NCBI GenBank assembly: GCA_002919305.1
Contig: PKFB01000041.1
Coordinates: 95,046-159,045 of the forward strand
DNA: 64,000 bases
Origin: Actinomycetales bacterium
GTDB taxonomy: Bacteria > Actinomycetota > Actinomycetes > Mycobacteriales > Micromonosporaceae
Direction: 5' to 3'
Below the pieces are notes generated by a model that was not told where the DNA came from, did no database searches, and saw only the letters and a list, made by a program, of their open reading frames with translations. Positions 1 through 9,327 of the stretch are shown here, piece by piece. Position 1 is the first letter of the stretch. The number at the start of each line of letters is the position of its first letter. A program made the position numbers and the translations under genes.

Positions 1-1404
1 CCTCAGCCGGGTGGCTTGGCGGTGCTCGGCTCCAACGAGCCGATCGCCCTGTACTCCCCCGATGTGACGTGGCAGCTGGAGACTTCCGGCACGAGTCAAA
101 TGGCGACCGCGGTCGTCGACTTGGACGCTCTCGGCGGTTCCTTGGTGCTGGAGCTGCGCTGCGGCACCGACAGCCTGGCCCCTCCGAAACTCACTGTCGA
201 GCAGCGTCTGGACAACGCCGAGCGGTACTGGCGTGATTGGCTGAGCACGCTGCGTCTACCTTCCGTCGCTCACGGCGAGGTGGCCCGCAGCGCCCTCGTC
301 CTGAAGGGCCTGGTGTACCAGCCCACCGGCGCCATCCTCGCCGCCGCGACCACCTCCCTACCGGAGGAGCTGGGCGGAGTCCGTAACTGGGACTACCGCT
401 ACTGCTGGTTGCGGGACGCCGCGATGACCGCGCGGGTCCTGGTCGACCTGGGGTCGCTGCGCGAGGCGGACGAGCTTCTGAAATGGATCGCCGGGGTGAT
501 CGAACGTACCGGCGGTCACCCGGAGTGGCTGCACCCCTTGTACACAATCGACGGATTGCCTCTGGGGCCGGAGGCCGTCATCGAGACATTGCCCGGTTAC
601 GCGGGGAGCCGGCCGGTACGCGTGGGTAACGCCGCTAACCGGCAGGTTCAGCTCGACGTTTTCGGTCCGATCGCCGACCTGGTCGCCGCGGTCGCTGACG
701 CGCGGGGTGCGCTGACCGACTTCGAGCGTGGTGTGGTCGAGGCGATGGTGGAGGCGGTCAGCCGTCGGTGGCATGAGCCCGACCACGGTCTGTGGGAGCC
801 CAGACTGCCGCCGCGCCACCACGTGTACTCCAAGGTGATGTGCTGGCTGACCGTGGACCGCGCCATTTACCTGGGTGAGAGGCACGGGATGGCAATCCAG
901 CCCGGCTGGCGGGAGCTGCGCGACAAGATCGCCGAGGATGTACTCACCAACGGCTGGAACGACACCGTGAAGGCGTACACCGCGGCCTACGACGGCGACG
1001 ACCTGGATGCGGCGTCGCTGTGGGTGGGGCTGTCGGGTCTGCTCCCGGACAACGATGAGCGGTTCGAGTCCACGGTGCTGGCGATCGAGTCGGAGCTGCG
1101 CAGCGGGCCCACCGTGTACCGCTACAACTCCGACGACGGCCTGCCTGGCGTGGAGGGTGGCTTCCACATCTGTGCCGCCTGGCTGGTGGAGGCGTACCTG
1201 CGGACCGGACGACGCGCCGACGCCGAGGAGTTGTTCCAGCAGATCCTGGACTGCGCTGGCCCGACCGGCCTGCTCCCCGAGCAATACGACCCGGCCACGG
1301 AGCACGGCCTGGGCAACCACCCGCAGGCGTACAGCCACCTCGGCTTGATCCGGTGTGCGCTCCTGCTTGACCAGACTGCTGCGGCGGACCGCCAGCAGTC
1401 CTGA
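1..1404 (+). CDS. Glycoside hydrolase family 15 protein (glucoamylase/trehalase type), 5' truncated by window edge
   Basis: The reading frame is open from the first base, so the true start lies outside the window and about 467 C-terminal residues are visible. The segment is the (alpha/alpha)6-barrel of GH15: the run LGGVRNWDYRYCWLRDAA is the family's substrate-binding stretch, and a late LLPEQYDP motif carries the usual catalytic-base glutamate. Members hydrolyse alpha-glucosidic bonds; in actinobacteria many close homologues are trehalases acting in the cytoplasm, but trehalase and glucoamylase cannot be separated from this fragment. No signal peptide can be judged. The gene ends in TGA and is followed 45 bases later by a perfect hairpin, so it is probably the last gene of its transcript. 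Confidence 0.88.
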   Translation, partial: PQPGGLAVLGSNEPIALYSPDVTWQLETSGTSQMATAVVDLDALGGSLVLELRCGTDSLAPPKLTVEQRLDNAERYWRDWLSTLRLPSVAHGEVARSALVLKGLVYQPTGAILAAATTSLPEELGGVRNWDYRYCWLRDAAMTARVLVDLGSLREADELLKWIAGVIERTGGHPEWLHPLYTIDGLPLGPEAVIETLPGYAGSRPVRVGNAANRQVQLDVFGPIADLVAAVADARGALTDFERGVVEAMVEAVSRRWHEPDHGLWEPRLPPRHHVYSKVMCWLTVDRAIYLGERHGMAIQPGWRELRDKIAEDVLTNGWNDTVKAYTAAYDGDDLDAASLWVGLSGLLPDNDERFESTVLAIESELRSGPTVYRYNSDDGLPGVEGGFHICAAWLVEAYLRTGRRADAEELFQQILDCAGPTGLLPEQYDPATEHGLGNHPQAYSHLGLIRCALLLDQTAAADRQQS

Positions 1405-1448
1405 TCCTGCCTGAGAAACCCGCCCTTCTGACGCGGGCGCGGAACGTG

Positions 1449-1486
1449 CGGCGCGGATCCTGTCTTACGTCACAGGATCCGCGCCG
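1449..1486 (+). terminator. Hairpin terminator after the GH15 gene
   Basis: A perfect 15-bp stem (CGGCGCGGATCCTGT and its complement) closes an 8-base loop and is followed by TGGCGTTTT. It lies 45 bases after the GH15 stop codon, in the right place for rho-independent termination on the plus strand. Confidence 0.8.
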
Positions 1487-1600
1487 TGGCGTTTTCGGGT
1501 CAGTGTTCGCCGTCTGCGGCTCGGTGCTCCTCACCGCCCTGCGGCCAGTTCACGCCTGGCCGCAGCCCGCGCGGCGCAGATTTTGCACCTTATGGCCGCA

Positions 1601-1657
1601 TTGACGTCGCGGTCATCGACGTCGCGAAACGTCACGTCGATTGACGTCACGTCGCGG
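1601..1657. repeat. Cluster of short GACGTC repeats
   Basis: Three palindromic GACGTC hexamers (1603, 1618, 1643) and one CACGTC variant occur in 57 bases, three of the four units extended to (G/C)ACGTCGCG. The cluster runs over the stop codon of the minus-strand cysG-like gene. It could be a set of regulator half-sites or chance expansion; nothing identifies the binder. Confidence 0.5.
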
Positions 1658-2963
1658 CTTGGGGTGCGTCCCCACCAGCCTGACTATCGGGTAGCAACGC
1701 CGCTACCTCACCGATCACGATGATGGCGGGTGGCCGAATCCCCTGCCTGGTAACCACCTCCGCGATATCGCCGAGAGTCGCGCGTACCACTCGTTGATGT
1801 GAGGTGGTGCCCTCCTGAATAGCGACCGCTGGCGTGGCGGAGGAACGTCCCGCCGCCTGCAGCGCCTGAGTGATCGCCGGCAGGTTTTCCACCGCCATCA
1901 TCAGCACGACGGTGCCACGGAGCCGTCCCAGCGCGTGCCAGTCGACCAGGGAGCGGGGATCGCCGGGCGGCACGTGCCCTGAGACGATCACCACCTCATG
2001 GCTCACGCCCCGCTGGGTCACCGGGATACCCGCCACCCCTGGGACGGCGATCGGACTGGTGACCCCAGGGACGACCTCGACCGGGACACCCGCTTCCAGA
2101 CAAGCCAGCAGTTCCTCCCCTCCCCGACCGAACAGGAAGGGATCCCCGCCTTTGAGGCGGACCACGAACTTCCCGGCCAGTGCCTGTTCCACCAGCAGAC
2201 GGTTGATCTCCTCCTGGGCCATTGCCCGCCCATAAGGCAGTTTCGAGGCATCGATGACCGTCACATCGGAGGAGAGCTCGTCCAGCAGGACCCGCGGGCC
2301 GAGCCGGTCGGCGATCACCACTTCGGCGCGGGACAACAGCCAGCGTCCGCGGACCGTCATCAGATCCGGATCCCCTGGGCCCGCCCCGACTAAGGCCACA
2401 CCAGGCACCGGGAGCGCCTGTGCGGGACGGAACACTCCCTGCCGTGCCGTCTCCGGCTCCCGGAACCGTGGCGCGTCCAAGGTGCCGTCGGAGAGCCGTT
2501 CGGCGATCGCGTCCCGGAGCGCGGCGGAGCGTCGCGGGTCACGGCCGCCGAACACCGCCACGGTCACCTGGTCGTGGCGAGCGACGGCGGGGGTCCAGGC
2601 GGTGGCGGCCAGGGCGTCATCCGCGCGGACACAGAAGATCCGATGCTTGTCGGCCGCGGCTGATACCGCCTGGTTCACGGCGGGCTCGTCGGTCGCGGCC
2701 AGCACCAGCCAGGCGTCCTCGACATCGGATTCTGTAAATGGGCGGGCCCGCCACTCCAGGCGCCCGGCGCGGGCCAAGTCTTCCAATCCGGGCGTCACCG
2801 ACGGTGAAACCAACACCACCTGTGCCCCGGCGGCCAGCAACGCTGGGACCCTCCGCCCGGCTACCGTCCCGCCTCCGACGACCAGGACCGTGCGTCCTTC
2901 CAGGCGCAGCCCCAGTGGATACAGCGGAACGCTCCCCGTCTTCCCGGCTTCCTGGCTACTCAT
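1647..2963 (-). CDS. cysG: Siroheme synthase-type fusion: precorrin-2 dehydrogenase plus uroporphyrinogen-III C-methyltransferase
   Basis: This 438-residue protein has two parts. Residues about 20-160 form an NAD-binding precorrin-2 oxidase/ferrochelatase domain (VVGGGTVAGRR at 29-39). Residues from about 185 form a SAM-dependent methyltransferase of the SUMT family (VALVGAGPGDPDLMTVRG, then VVRLKGGDPFLFGRGGEE and PGVTSPIAVPG). It makes precorrin-2 and siroheme from uroporphyrinogen III, feeding sulfite/nitrite reductase cofactors or B12. The ATG at 2963 is chosen over upstream in-frame codons because GGAGGAG sits just before it and it overlaps the stop of the upstream cobC-like gene by 8 bases, a sign of translational coupling. 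Confidence 0.9.
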   Translation of the reverse strand: MSSQEAGKTGSVPLYPLGLRLEGRTVLVVGGGTVAGRRVPALLAAGAQVVLVSPSVTPGLEDLARAGRLEWRARPFTESDVEDAWLVLAATDEPAVNQAVSAAADKHRIFCVRADDALAATAWTPAVARHDQVTVAVFGGRDPRRSAALRDAIAERLSDGTLDAPRFREPETARQGVFRPAQALPVPGVALVGAGPGDPDLMTVRGRWLLSRAEVVIADRLGPRVLLDELSSDVTVIDASKLPYGRAMAQEEINRLLVEQALAGKFVVRLKGGDPFLFGRGGEELLACLEAGVPVEVVPGVTSPIAVPGVAGIPVTQRGVSHEVVIVSGHVPPGDPRSLVDWHALGRLRGTVVLMMAVENLPAITQALQAAGRSSATPAVAIQEGTTSHQRVVRATLGDIAEVVTRQGIRPPAIIVIGEVAALLPDSQAGGDAPQAAT

Positions 2964-4005
2964 GCTTCTCCTCCACTTTCCGCCGTGCCAGGACCAGACG
3001 CAGCGCGACGGCGAACGCACCGGTGACGGAAGTATCGCGCACCGCGATGCGTAACCAGTCGGGGCCGAGCCCTGGGAAGGTGTCGCCTCGCCGTACCGCG
3101 TACCCCAATGCGCGCAGCTCTTGCCGAACCCACGCACCGTTAGGGACATGGACCAGGACGAATGAGCTGGCCGGTTCCCCGACCACCCGCACCCCCGCCT
3201 GGCGAAGGTGGTCGATCAGGTACGCGCGGTCGGCCGCCAGGCGACGGGCTATCCGCTGCTCCTCGGCCACGGCCTGGGGTGACGCGCACGCCTCCGCAGC
3301 GGCTAGGGCGGGCGTCGAGACTGGCCACAGCGGCTGAACCGCGGAAAGCCGGGTCACCAGCTCCGCCGAGGCCAGCAGGTATCCGATCCGCAGGCCGGCC
3401 AGCCCCCAGGTTTTGGTCAAACTACGCACCACCACTAAACCCGGCAGATCACCCCGGGAAGCCAGGGATTGAGGTTCACCGGGAATCGTGTCCGCGAAGG
3501 CCTCATCGACCACGAGGATCCGTCCCGGACGTGCCAGGCGGATGAGATCACTGGCGGGGTGGAGTACCGATGTGGGGTTGGTGGGGTTACCGACCATGAC
3601 GAGGTCGGCGTCGTCGGGGACCAGATCGGGATCGAGTCGGAAGGGTTCGGGAAGGATGACTCGCTCCACCTGATGCCCTGCCGCTCGCAGCGCGGCCTCG
3701 GGCTCGGTGAACTGCGGGTGGATCACCACTGCTCGGTGAGGGGTGAATGCACGCGCGATCAGAACGAACGCTTGAGAGGCACCCGCGGTGACCAGGACCT
3801 CCTCGGGGCGGCGACCGTGCCGGGCAGCGAGGGCGACCCGTGCTCGCGTGGGGTCGGGGTAGCGAGCCAGATCCGCTAATGAGGCTGCGATGGGTTTGGC
3901 CAACCAGTCCGGGAGCGGCGCCGAGCGGACATTAACCGCCAGATCGACCAGACCAGGGGTTGCTTCGGCGTCACCGTGGTGACCGAGGTCGAAGTCCATG
4001 GTCAT
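2956..4005 (-). CDS. cobC: CobC-like aminotransferase (threonine-phosphate decarboxylase family)
   Basis: A 349-residue fold-type I PLP enzyme. The PLP lysine is K198 in RSLTKTWGLAGLRIGYLL, with the substrate-binding arginine at 206, and NPTNPT and VVDEAF motifs upstream as in histidinol-phosphate aminotransferase relatives. Homologues in actinobacteria (CobC) are assigned to making the aminopropanol-phosphate arm of cobalamin. It is the first gene of a two-gene unit with the overlapping cysG-like gene, which fits tetrapyrrole metabolism; cobD lies 6 kb away. A histidinol-phosphate aminotransferase role cannot be excluded but is less likely in this setting. Confidence 0.82.
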   Translation of the reverse strand: MTMDFDLGHHGDAEATPGLVDLAVNVRSAPLPDWLAKPIAASLADLARYPDPTRARVALAARHGRRPEEVLVTAGASQAFVLIARAFTPHRAVVIHPQFTEPEAALRAAGHQVERVILPEPFRLDPDLVPDDADLVMVGNPTNPTSVLHPASDLIRLARPGRILVVDEAFADTIPGEPQSLASRGDLPGLVVVRSLTKTWGLAGLRIGYLLASAELVTRLSAVQPLWPVSTPALAAAEACASPQAVAEEQRIARRLAADRAYLIDHLRQAGVRVVGEPASSFVLVHVPNGAWVRQELRALGYAVRRGDTFPGLGPDWLRIAVRDTSVTGAFAVALRLVLARRKVEEKHE

Positions 4006-4142
4006 AGATCGTGATCACCCGACCGACGCGGTGCGCCCCGCTATGGCGAAGATCTCTGCCGAAGGGCTGTGATGACGCCTGTAACGCGCTTCCCGGCGTG
4101 TTCAGGTCACACCTTCGCCGCACGGCGCCATATAGATCGAGT

Positions 4143-4718
4143 TCACGCGTTGCCGTGCTTGAGGTCGGGAGCGGTCAACGACCACAGCTCCATGTCGGTC
4201 CGATCGCCGTGGACGTAGCCAGCGTTCCGGAGGAGCCCTTCGTAGGTGAATCCCGCTTTCTCAGCCACCCTGCGGGAGGCGATGTTGCCGGGGGCGATGC
4301 GCTGTTCGATCCGCTGGAAACCGTGCTCGGCCAACAGGTCCACCGCCAGTGCGGCGGTCGCCTCCGTGGCCACCCCCTGCCCTCGGAACCGGGGTAGGAC
4401 TGCATATGAGATCTCAGTACTCAATCCGGACCAGTCCGTATGCGTGGCCCACATGCATCCGACCAGCACATCGTCCTCTCGACGGACGATGGCGTAGTGG
4501 TCGCCGTCCCCACTGGAGCGCCGCTCTTCGGCTACTGAGGTGCACCAGTTATACGCCTCTTGCCAGGTATATGGTGGCGCGAAGGGTAACCAGCGCTGCG
4601 TCTGTCTGTCACCGAAGACTTCCGCTACCTGGTGAGCGTCTGCCGGTCCAACCCGCCGGATGAGCAGTCGTGGAGTCGATACGGTCAGGACCGGAAATCG
4701 CTGAGACAACCGCGACAT
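4143..4718 (-). CDS. GNAT family N-acetyltransferase (RimJ/RimL-like)
   Basis: A 191-residue protein that starts with TPRLLIRRVGPADA, the typical opening of the RimJ/RimL acetyltransferase_3 family. The acetyl-CoA binding motif A is present as VLPRFRGQGVATEATAAL, followed by ENIA-like NIASRRVAEKAGFTYEG. Such proteins move an acetyl group to protein N-termini or small amines; the substrate is not predictable. It stands alone, divergent from the SURF1 gene. No strong Shine-Dalgarno precedes the ATG. Confidence 0.85.
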   Translation of the reverse strand: MSRLSQRFPVLTVSTPRLLIRRVGPADAHQVAEVFGDRQTQRWLPFAPPYTWQEAYNWCTSVAEERRSSGDGDHYAIVRREDDVLVGCMWATHTDWSGLSTEISYAVLPRFRGQGVATEATAALAVDLLAEHGFQRIEQRIAPGNIASRRVAEKAGFTYEGLLRNAGYVHGDRTDMELWSLTAPDLKHGNA

Positions 4719-5032
4719 GTGCAGGATCTTCTCAGATGGCGGTGGCGTATCGCGGCCTGGACAAAACGTGGCGTGTTTTCAGACCGCAGCTGCAAGATGC
4801 AACTTCGACAAAGTACACATATATCGGCCCCGCCCTCACTACCCTTCACTAATTTTTTCACTATGCGGACACCATGGACGACTGACGGCTTTCCTCCCAT
4901 ATTGGCGGCCGTCACGGCATCATGCCTCTGCCGGCGTCGTGTCCCTGCTTGAGAGGGCCGGGACCGGTCGTACGACGGGCTGTCAGGGGTGGCCCCGCCG
5001 GCACCGCCTGGCCGGCGGAGTAGCGTGCATAC
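4719..5032. other. Divergent intergenic region between GNAT and SURF1 genes
   Basis: No gene is supported here. The stretch is locally AT-richer around 4790-4865. An inverted repeat TGACGGC (4883-4889) / GCCGTCA (4908-4914) with an 18-base spacer may be an operator or weak hairpin for one of the two divergent transcripts. Confidence 0.5.
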
Positions 5033-5938
5033 GTGTCTAATGCCGCTTCCCCGCACGACGTCCACAGCTCATCGACACGGGACGCATCTGGCACCACCGG
5101 GTCCGGTCGGTACGCGTTCCTGCGTCACCCGCGTTGGGTGGCGTTGGCCGTGCTGGCGGTGGTGATGGCCGCGGTTATGGTCGGTCTCGGGTTTTGGCAG
5201 CTGTCCCGATACCAGGAACGCACGGCGATCAATGAGCGCATTGAGGCCGCCGGCCAGGCTGATCCACTCCCGGTGGAGAACGTGCTCTCCGTGGACGGCG
5301 CTCTCTCAGAGGAGGAGGCCTGGGTACGGGTGACGGCGACCGGCGTGTACGACACCTCACACGAGATCCTGGCGCGTAACCGCACCCTCAATGACCGTGT
5401 CGGTTTTGAGGTTCTCACCCCGCTGGTGCTCTCCGACGGCACCGCCCTTCTGGTGGATCGGGGCTGGATCCCCGCGACCGGTCAAAGCGCCTCTGATCTT
5501 CCTGAGATCCCGGCGGCTCCGACTGGTGAGGTGACCGTTGTCGGGCGGGTGCATCTTCCCGAAAGCCGGGCCGATCAGGCGACCGAACAGGATGGGTACC
5601 TACAGGTACGCCGCATCGATCCCCGTCTCCTTGCCGAGGAGCTGCCGTATTCGGTGTATCCGGGGTACCTGCTCCTGGACAGCCAGCGCCCACCGGTTTC
5701 TGACGAACTCCAGCCGATCCCGGTAGAGCTGGCTGATGCGGGACAGAACCTCTCGTACATGGTTCAGTGGTGGCTGTTCGCCACATTGACCCTAGTGGGG
5801 TTCGTCTGGTTGGTACGGCGGGAAGCGGGTAGGAGAGCCGAGACGGAAAGCACACACGTCTCGGAGGTGCGTCATGACGACGAGTACCCCCATGGGGGGC
5901 CCACCCATGGTGCCGCTGACAGCCCACTGGACCGTTGA
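5033..5938 (+). CDS. SURF1 family cytochrome oxidase assembly protein
   Basis: A 301-residue membrane protein with the SURF1 layout: one transmembrane helix near residues 34-57 ending in LGFWQLSRYQER, a long extracytoplasmic domain with RGWIP, and a second helix near 242-263 (YMVQWWLFATLTLVGFVWLVRR). SURF1 proteins help insert haem a into aa3-type cytochrome oxidase. The start is GTG. The 3' end overlaps the following DUF1876 gene by 65 bases, so the two are almost certainly co-transcribed. Confidence 0.93.
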   Translation: MSNAASPHDVHSSSTRDASGTTGSGRYAFLRHPRWVALAVLAVVMAAVMVGLGFWQLSRYQERTAINERIEAAGQADPLPVENVLSVDGALSEEEAWVRVTATGVYDTSHEILARNRTLNDRVGFEVLTPLVLSDGTALLVDRGWIPATGQSASDLPEIPAAPTGEVTVVGRVHLPESRADQATEQDGYLQVRRIDPRLLAEELPYSVYPGYLLLDSQRPPVSDELQPIPVELADAGQNLSYMVQWWLFATLTLVGFVWLVRREAGRRAETESTHVSEVRHDDEYPHGGPTHGAADSPLDR

Positions 5939-6176
5939 CCTGACCTTCCAGGAGGAGATTGACCACACCGCCGCCGTGGCGGTTCTACGTACCCCGTCAG
6001 GGCATGAACTGCGAGGCCACGGCGAGTCACGGCGTAACCCCGCAGACCGGCCGGTTCCCCGGATCGGTGAGGAGGTCGCGGGAGCGCGGGCGCTATCCCA
6101 ACTCGCCCATCAGCTCCTGGAGTACGCCGCCGTGGAGATCGAGAAGAACGTCCGGGGCGGTGATCCTCGCGTCTGA
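5874..6176 (+). CDS. DUF1876 (dsRBD-like fold) protein
   Basis: A 100-residue protein with the conserved pattern of DUF1876: W-x-VDL near the start, E-x-HTAAVAVL, then GHGESRRNPADRPVPRIGEEVAGARALSQLAHQLLEYAA. The family is small, actinobacterial and of unknown function, with a dsRBD-like fold. The ATG at 5874 is supported by CGGAGGTGCGTC directly before it, which places the start inside the SURF1 gene in another frame. Confidence 0.88.
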   Translation: MTTSTPMGGPPMVPLTAHWTVDLTFQEEIDHTAAVAVLRTPSGHELRGHGESRRNPADRPVPRIGEEVAGARALSQLAHQLLEYAAVEIEKNVRGGDPRV

Positions 6177-6229
6177 TTTGCCGACTTCTTCGTGCTCCCT
6201 GAGGCTGTCAGTTTCCTGGGGCGGCCGAG

Positions 6230-7786
6230 TCAGCTCGGTGTGGGTCGGCCGCGCACAATCCGCCGTGAAACGCGGCCTTCGTGAATCGCCCGGACCTCGT
6301 CGATCGTATCGGCTTGGTCCGGGCTTTTGTCTGGTCGATACCGCAGCACACGGGCAAACCGCAGCGCCATCCCGGCCGGGTAGCGCGGGCTGGTCTGCAC
6401 CCCATCGAAGGCGATCTCCACCACAAGAGCGGGACGGACGTACACGGTCCAGGAGTCCCGATGCGTCTCGAGCTGCAGCAGCTGCTGGGTCTGCCAGGCC
6501 AGAAGCTCGTCGGTGAGACCTTTGAAGGTCTTACCGAGCATCACGTATCCCCCGGCGGGGTCACGGGCGCCCAGATGCAGGTTGGACAACCATCCCCGCC
6601 GCCGACCGTGCCCCCACTCTGCGGCCAGGACCACCAGATCCAGGGTGTGGCGGGGTTTGACCTTCAGCCATGCTCCCCCGCGGCGGCCCGCCTCGTAGGG
6701 CGCGTCCAGGGCTTTGACGACGATCCCCTCGTGACCGGCGGCCAACGCAACGGCGAACCATTCACTGACCTGCTCAACGGTGGAGGCGACGATGCGGGGC
6801 ACCATGTGTGCCTCCGGGACCGCGCCGACCAGTGCGGTCCACCGGGTGTACGCGGGGGCGTCGAGCAGGTCCTCACCGTCGAGATGCAGCAGGTCGAAGT
6901 AGTAGGAGTTCAACGGCGGCGCCGACGCGCCCGGCGCTGATCGACGCCCGACCCGGCTCGCGGTCACCTGAAACGGCGCCGGGCGACCGTCGGGTTGCAG
7001 GGCGATGACCTCCCCGTCCAGCACTATGCTGCGCACCTTCAGGTCCCGGACGGCTTGGACTACCTCCGGGACCCGGCTGGTGATGTCGTCCAGGCTGCGG
7101 GTGAACACTGCGATTTCAGGGCCGTCACGGTGTACTTGGACACGGATTCCGTCCAGTTTCCAGTCCACGGCGGCGGGGGAGATCCGCTCCACGGCTTCAT
7201 TCACGCTCGCCACCGCTTGAGCAAGCATCGGCGCCAGGGGATGCCCCAGCTCCAGCCGGAAGGCCGCGAGAGCTGCGGCTCCCCCGGTGAGGGCCGCAGC
7301 CGCCACCCGACGCAGATCACCAGCGAGCAGGACCGCCCGCCGGACATCGGACACGGGCACCTTGGCCGCCGCGGCGATCGCCTCGGTCATTACTCCTTCG
7401 AGGGCGCCCTGTCGCAACTCCCCCAGCAGGAGTGCCTGCAGGAACCGCTGTTCATCCGCGGTGGCGGCGGCGAACAACTCCTTGACGAGAAAACGTCGGC
7501 GCGCGGTAGAGCCGGGCCCACGGCAGGCGCCGATCCGTTCAGCGGCGGTGTCGACATCGGCCACGGACAGGGTGCCTCGGTCAGCCGGTGACGGCAGGTC
7601 CCGCAGGGTGGCCCATCCCACGCCGATCTGCCGTTGGCGCAGTTCTCCGGACAGATAGGCGGTAGCGGCCATGATCTCCTCAGGCGGGACCCGCCGTAGG
7701 CACGCGGCGAGCAGATTGATCTTGGCGCGCCTAGAGGATGTGTTCGCCACCGCCGTCCAGGTCGCCGCGATCTCTGCAAGGAGCAT
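6230..7786 (-). CDS. ligB: ATP-dependent DNA ligase, LigB type
   Basis: A 518-residue ATP-dependent ligase. The N-terminal 200 residues are the helical DNA-binding domain, the nucleotidyltransferase domain carries the adenylated lysine K210 in VDWKLDGIRVQVHR, with LDGEV, EGIVVKALDAPY and AWLKVKP motifs following, and an OB fold ends the protein. It seals nicks with ATP and is a close match in layout to LigB of mycobacteria, a non-essential repair enzyme beside NAD-dependent LigA. The ATG at 7786 follows GGAAGGGGGCGTC; a longer frame exists but has no better site. Neighbours do not suggest a repair operon. Confidence 0.93.
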   Translation of the reverse strand: MLLAEIAATWTAVANTSSRRAKINLLAACLRRVPPEEIMAATAYLSGELRQRQIGVGWATLRDLPSPADRGTLSVADVDTAAERIGACRGPGSTARRRFLVKELFAAATADEQRFLQALLLGELRQGALEGVMTEAIAAAAKVPVSDVRRAVLLAGDLRRVAAAALTGGAAALAAFRLELGHPLAPMLAQAVASVNEAVERISPAAVDWKLDGIRVQVHRDGPEIAVFTRSLDDITSRVPEVVQAVRDLKVRSIVLDGEVIALQPDGRPAPFQVTASRVGRRSAPGASAPPLNSYYFDLLHLDGEDLLDAPAYTRWTALVGAVPEAHMVPRIVASTVEQVSEWFAVALAAGHEGIVVKALDAPYEAGRRGGAWLKVKPRHTLDLVVLAAEWGHGRRRGWLSNLHLGARDPAGGYVMLGKTFKGLTDELLAWQTQQLLQLETHRDSWTVYVRPALVVEIAFDGVQTSPRYPAGMALRFARVLRYRPDKSPDQADTIDEVRAIHEGRVSRRIVRGRPTPS

Positions 7787-7855
7787 GACGCCCCCTTCCG
7801 CCGCTTCGCCCTCCCAGCCACGGTCCGGCACGGAGCATGGCTGTCGGTGCGCGCT

Positions 7856-9244
7856 TTATTTCGATGCCGCGGTCACCTCGGCGAGTTTGCTGAGCAGCAG
7901 CGCCTCGGCTAGGCAAACCCGCGCGAATTCTCCCAGATGCAGGCTCTCATTGGCCCCATGTGCCCGACTGTCGGGATCTTCCACCCCGGTGACCAGAATC
8001 GCGGCGTTGGGGAACGCTTCGGCGAACGCAGCGATGAAAGGGATGGATCCACCCACCCCGATATCCACCGGTGCGGTGCCGCCCCATGCCTCACGGAACG
8101 CCGCCCGGGCTGCCTCATACACCGGGCCGACAGCGTTGATCGCGAAGGGCGCTCCCAGCTCGCCTCGTGTGACGGTGACCTGGGCTCCCCACGGCGCATG
8201 GGTGCGCAAGTGGTTCATGAGCGCCTGCATCCCGGCTTCGGGGTCCTGCCCTGGGGCGAGACGGAGACTGACCTTGGCCCGCGCCACCGGGATCAGGGTG
8301 TTGGAGGCGTTCTGCACGTCAGGGCAGTCGATCCCCAAAACGCTCACCGCCGGCTTGTGCCAGAGCCGTTCGGTGATCGAGCCGGTTCCGATCAACTGCA
8401 CCCCGTCCAGCAGGCTGGATTCCTGACGTAGTACCTGCTCGGACTGTTCCACCTGGGTAGGGCCGGCGGTCGTCAATCCCTCGATCGCCACGTCGCCTTT
8501 GTCATCGTGCAGGGTCGCCAACAACCGGCACAGAGCCGTGAGGGCGTCGGGTACGGCGCCTCCGAACATGCCGCTGTGGACCGCGTGCTGCAGGGTGCGG
8601 ACTTCGACGTAGCAATCGGCGAGGCCACGGAGCGAGGTCGTCAGCGCCGGCTGCCCGATCGCCCAGTTGCCCGAGTCCGCGATCACGATCACATCGGCGG
8701 CCAGCAGGTCCCGGTGCTGTTCCAGGAACGCCCCCAGCGTCGGTGACCCGCACTCCTCCTCGCCTTCGATGAACACCGTGACGCCCACCGGAAGCGCGTC
8801 ACCGTGCGCCCGCAGCGCGGCCAGATGGGCGGCGATACCCGCTTTGTCGTCGGCGGTTCCCCGCCCGTACAGTCGTCCGTCGCGTTCTGTGGGTTCAAAC
8901 GGCGGAGACTGCCACTCTGCTTCATCCCCGACCGGCTGTACGTCGTGGTGGGCGTAAAGCAGAACCGTCGGCGCTCCCGGGGGTGCCGGGCGCCGCGCGA
9001 TCACCGCCGGTTGCCCCCCGTCCACCGACACGATCCGGACATCAGGTACCCCGGCCGCGCGAAACAGTTCGGCGGTGGCCTCCGCTGAACGCTGGACCGT
9101 ACTGTGGTCGAAGCCAGGGAAGGCGATCCCCGGAATTCGCACGAGCTTTTCCAGATCGGATCGGATCTGTGGCAAAAGCCGTTCCACCGCGTCACGCAGC
9201 TGCGCGGTGGTCAAAGGGGTGGCCGGCGAGAGTTGATTAGTCAT
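7856..9244 (-). CDS. M20 family metallopeptidase (dipeptidase)
   Basis: A 462-residue M20 peptidase with all expected metal and catalytic motifs: LLYAHHDVQPV, YGRGTADDKAGIAAH, IEGEEECGSP and a late GANE. A dimerisation insert lies between the two halves of the catalytic domain. It probably cleaves dipeptides or N-acyl amino acids in the cytoplasm; there is no signal peptide. It lies 69 bases upstream of ligB on the same strand and may share its transcript. Confidence 0.92.
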   Translation of the reverse strand: MTNQLSPATPLTTAQLRDAVERLLPQIRSDLEKLVRIPGIAFPGFDHSTVQRSAEATAELFRAAGVPDVRIVSVDGGQPAVIARRPAPPGAPTVLLYAHHDVQPVGDEAEWQSPPFEPTERDGRLYGRGTADDKAGIAAHLAALRAHGDALPVGVTVFIEGEEECGSPTLGAFLEQHRDLLAADVIVIADSGNWAIGQPALTTSLRGLADCYVEVRTLQHAVHSGMFGGAVPDALTALCRLLATLHDDKGDVAIEGLTTAGPTQVEQSEQVLRQESSLLDGVQLIGTGSITERLWHKPAVSVLGIDCPDVQNASNTLIPVARAKVSLRLAPGQDPEAGMQALMNHLRTHAPWGAQVTVTRGELGAPFAINAVGPVYEAARAAFREAWGGTAPVDIGVGGSIPFIAAFAEAFPNAAILVTGVEDPDSRAHGANESLHLGEFARVCLAEALLLSKLAEVTAASK

Positions 9245-9327
9245 GAAGCCTGATGCTATGCCCGCTGGACCGTCGGCGCGGCGGCGATGACTCGTCGTTC
9301 GCTGGTTTGTGGCCGGTTCGTCGCAGG

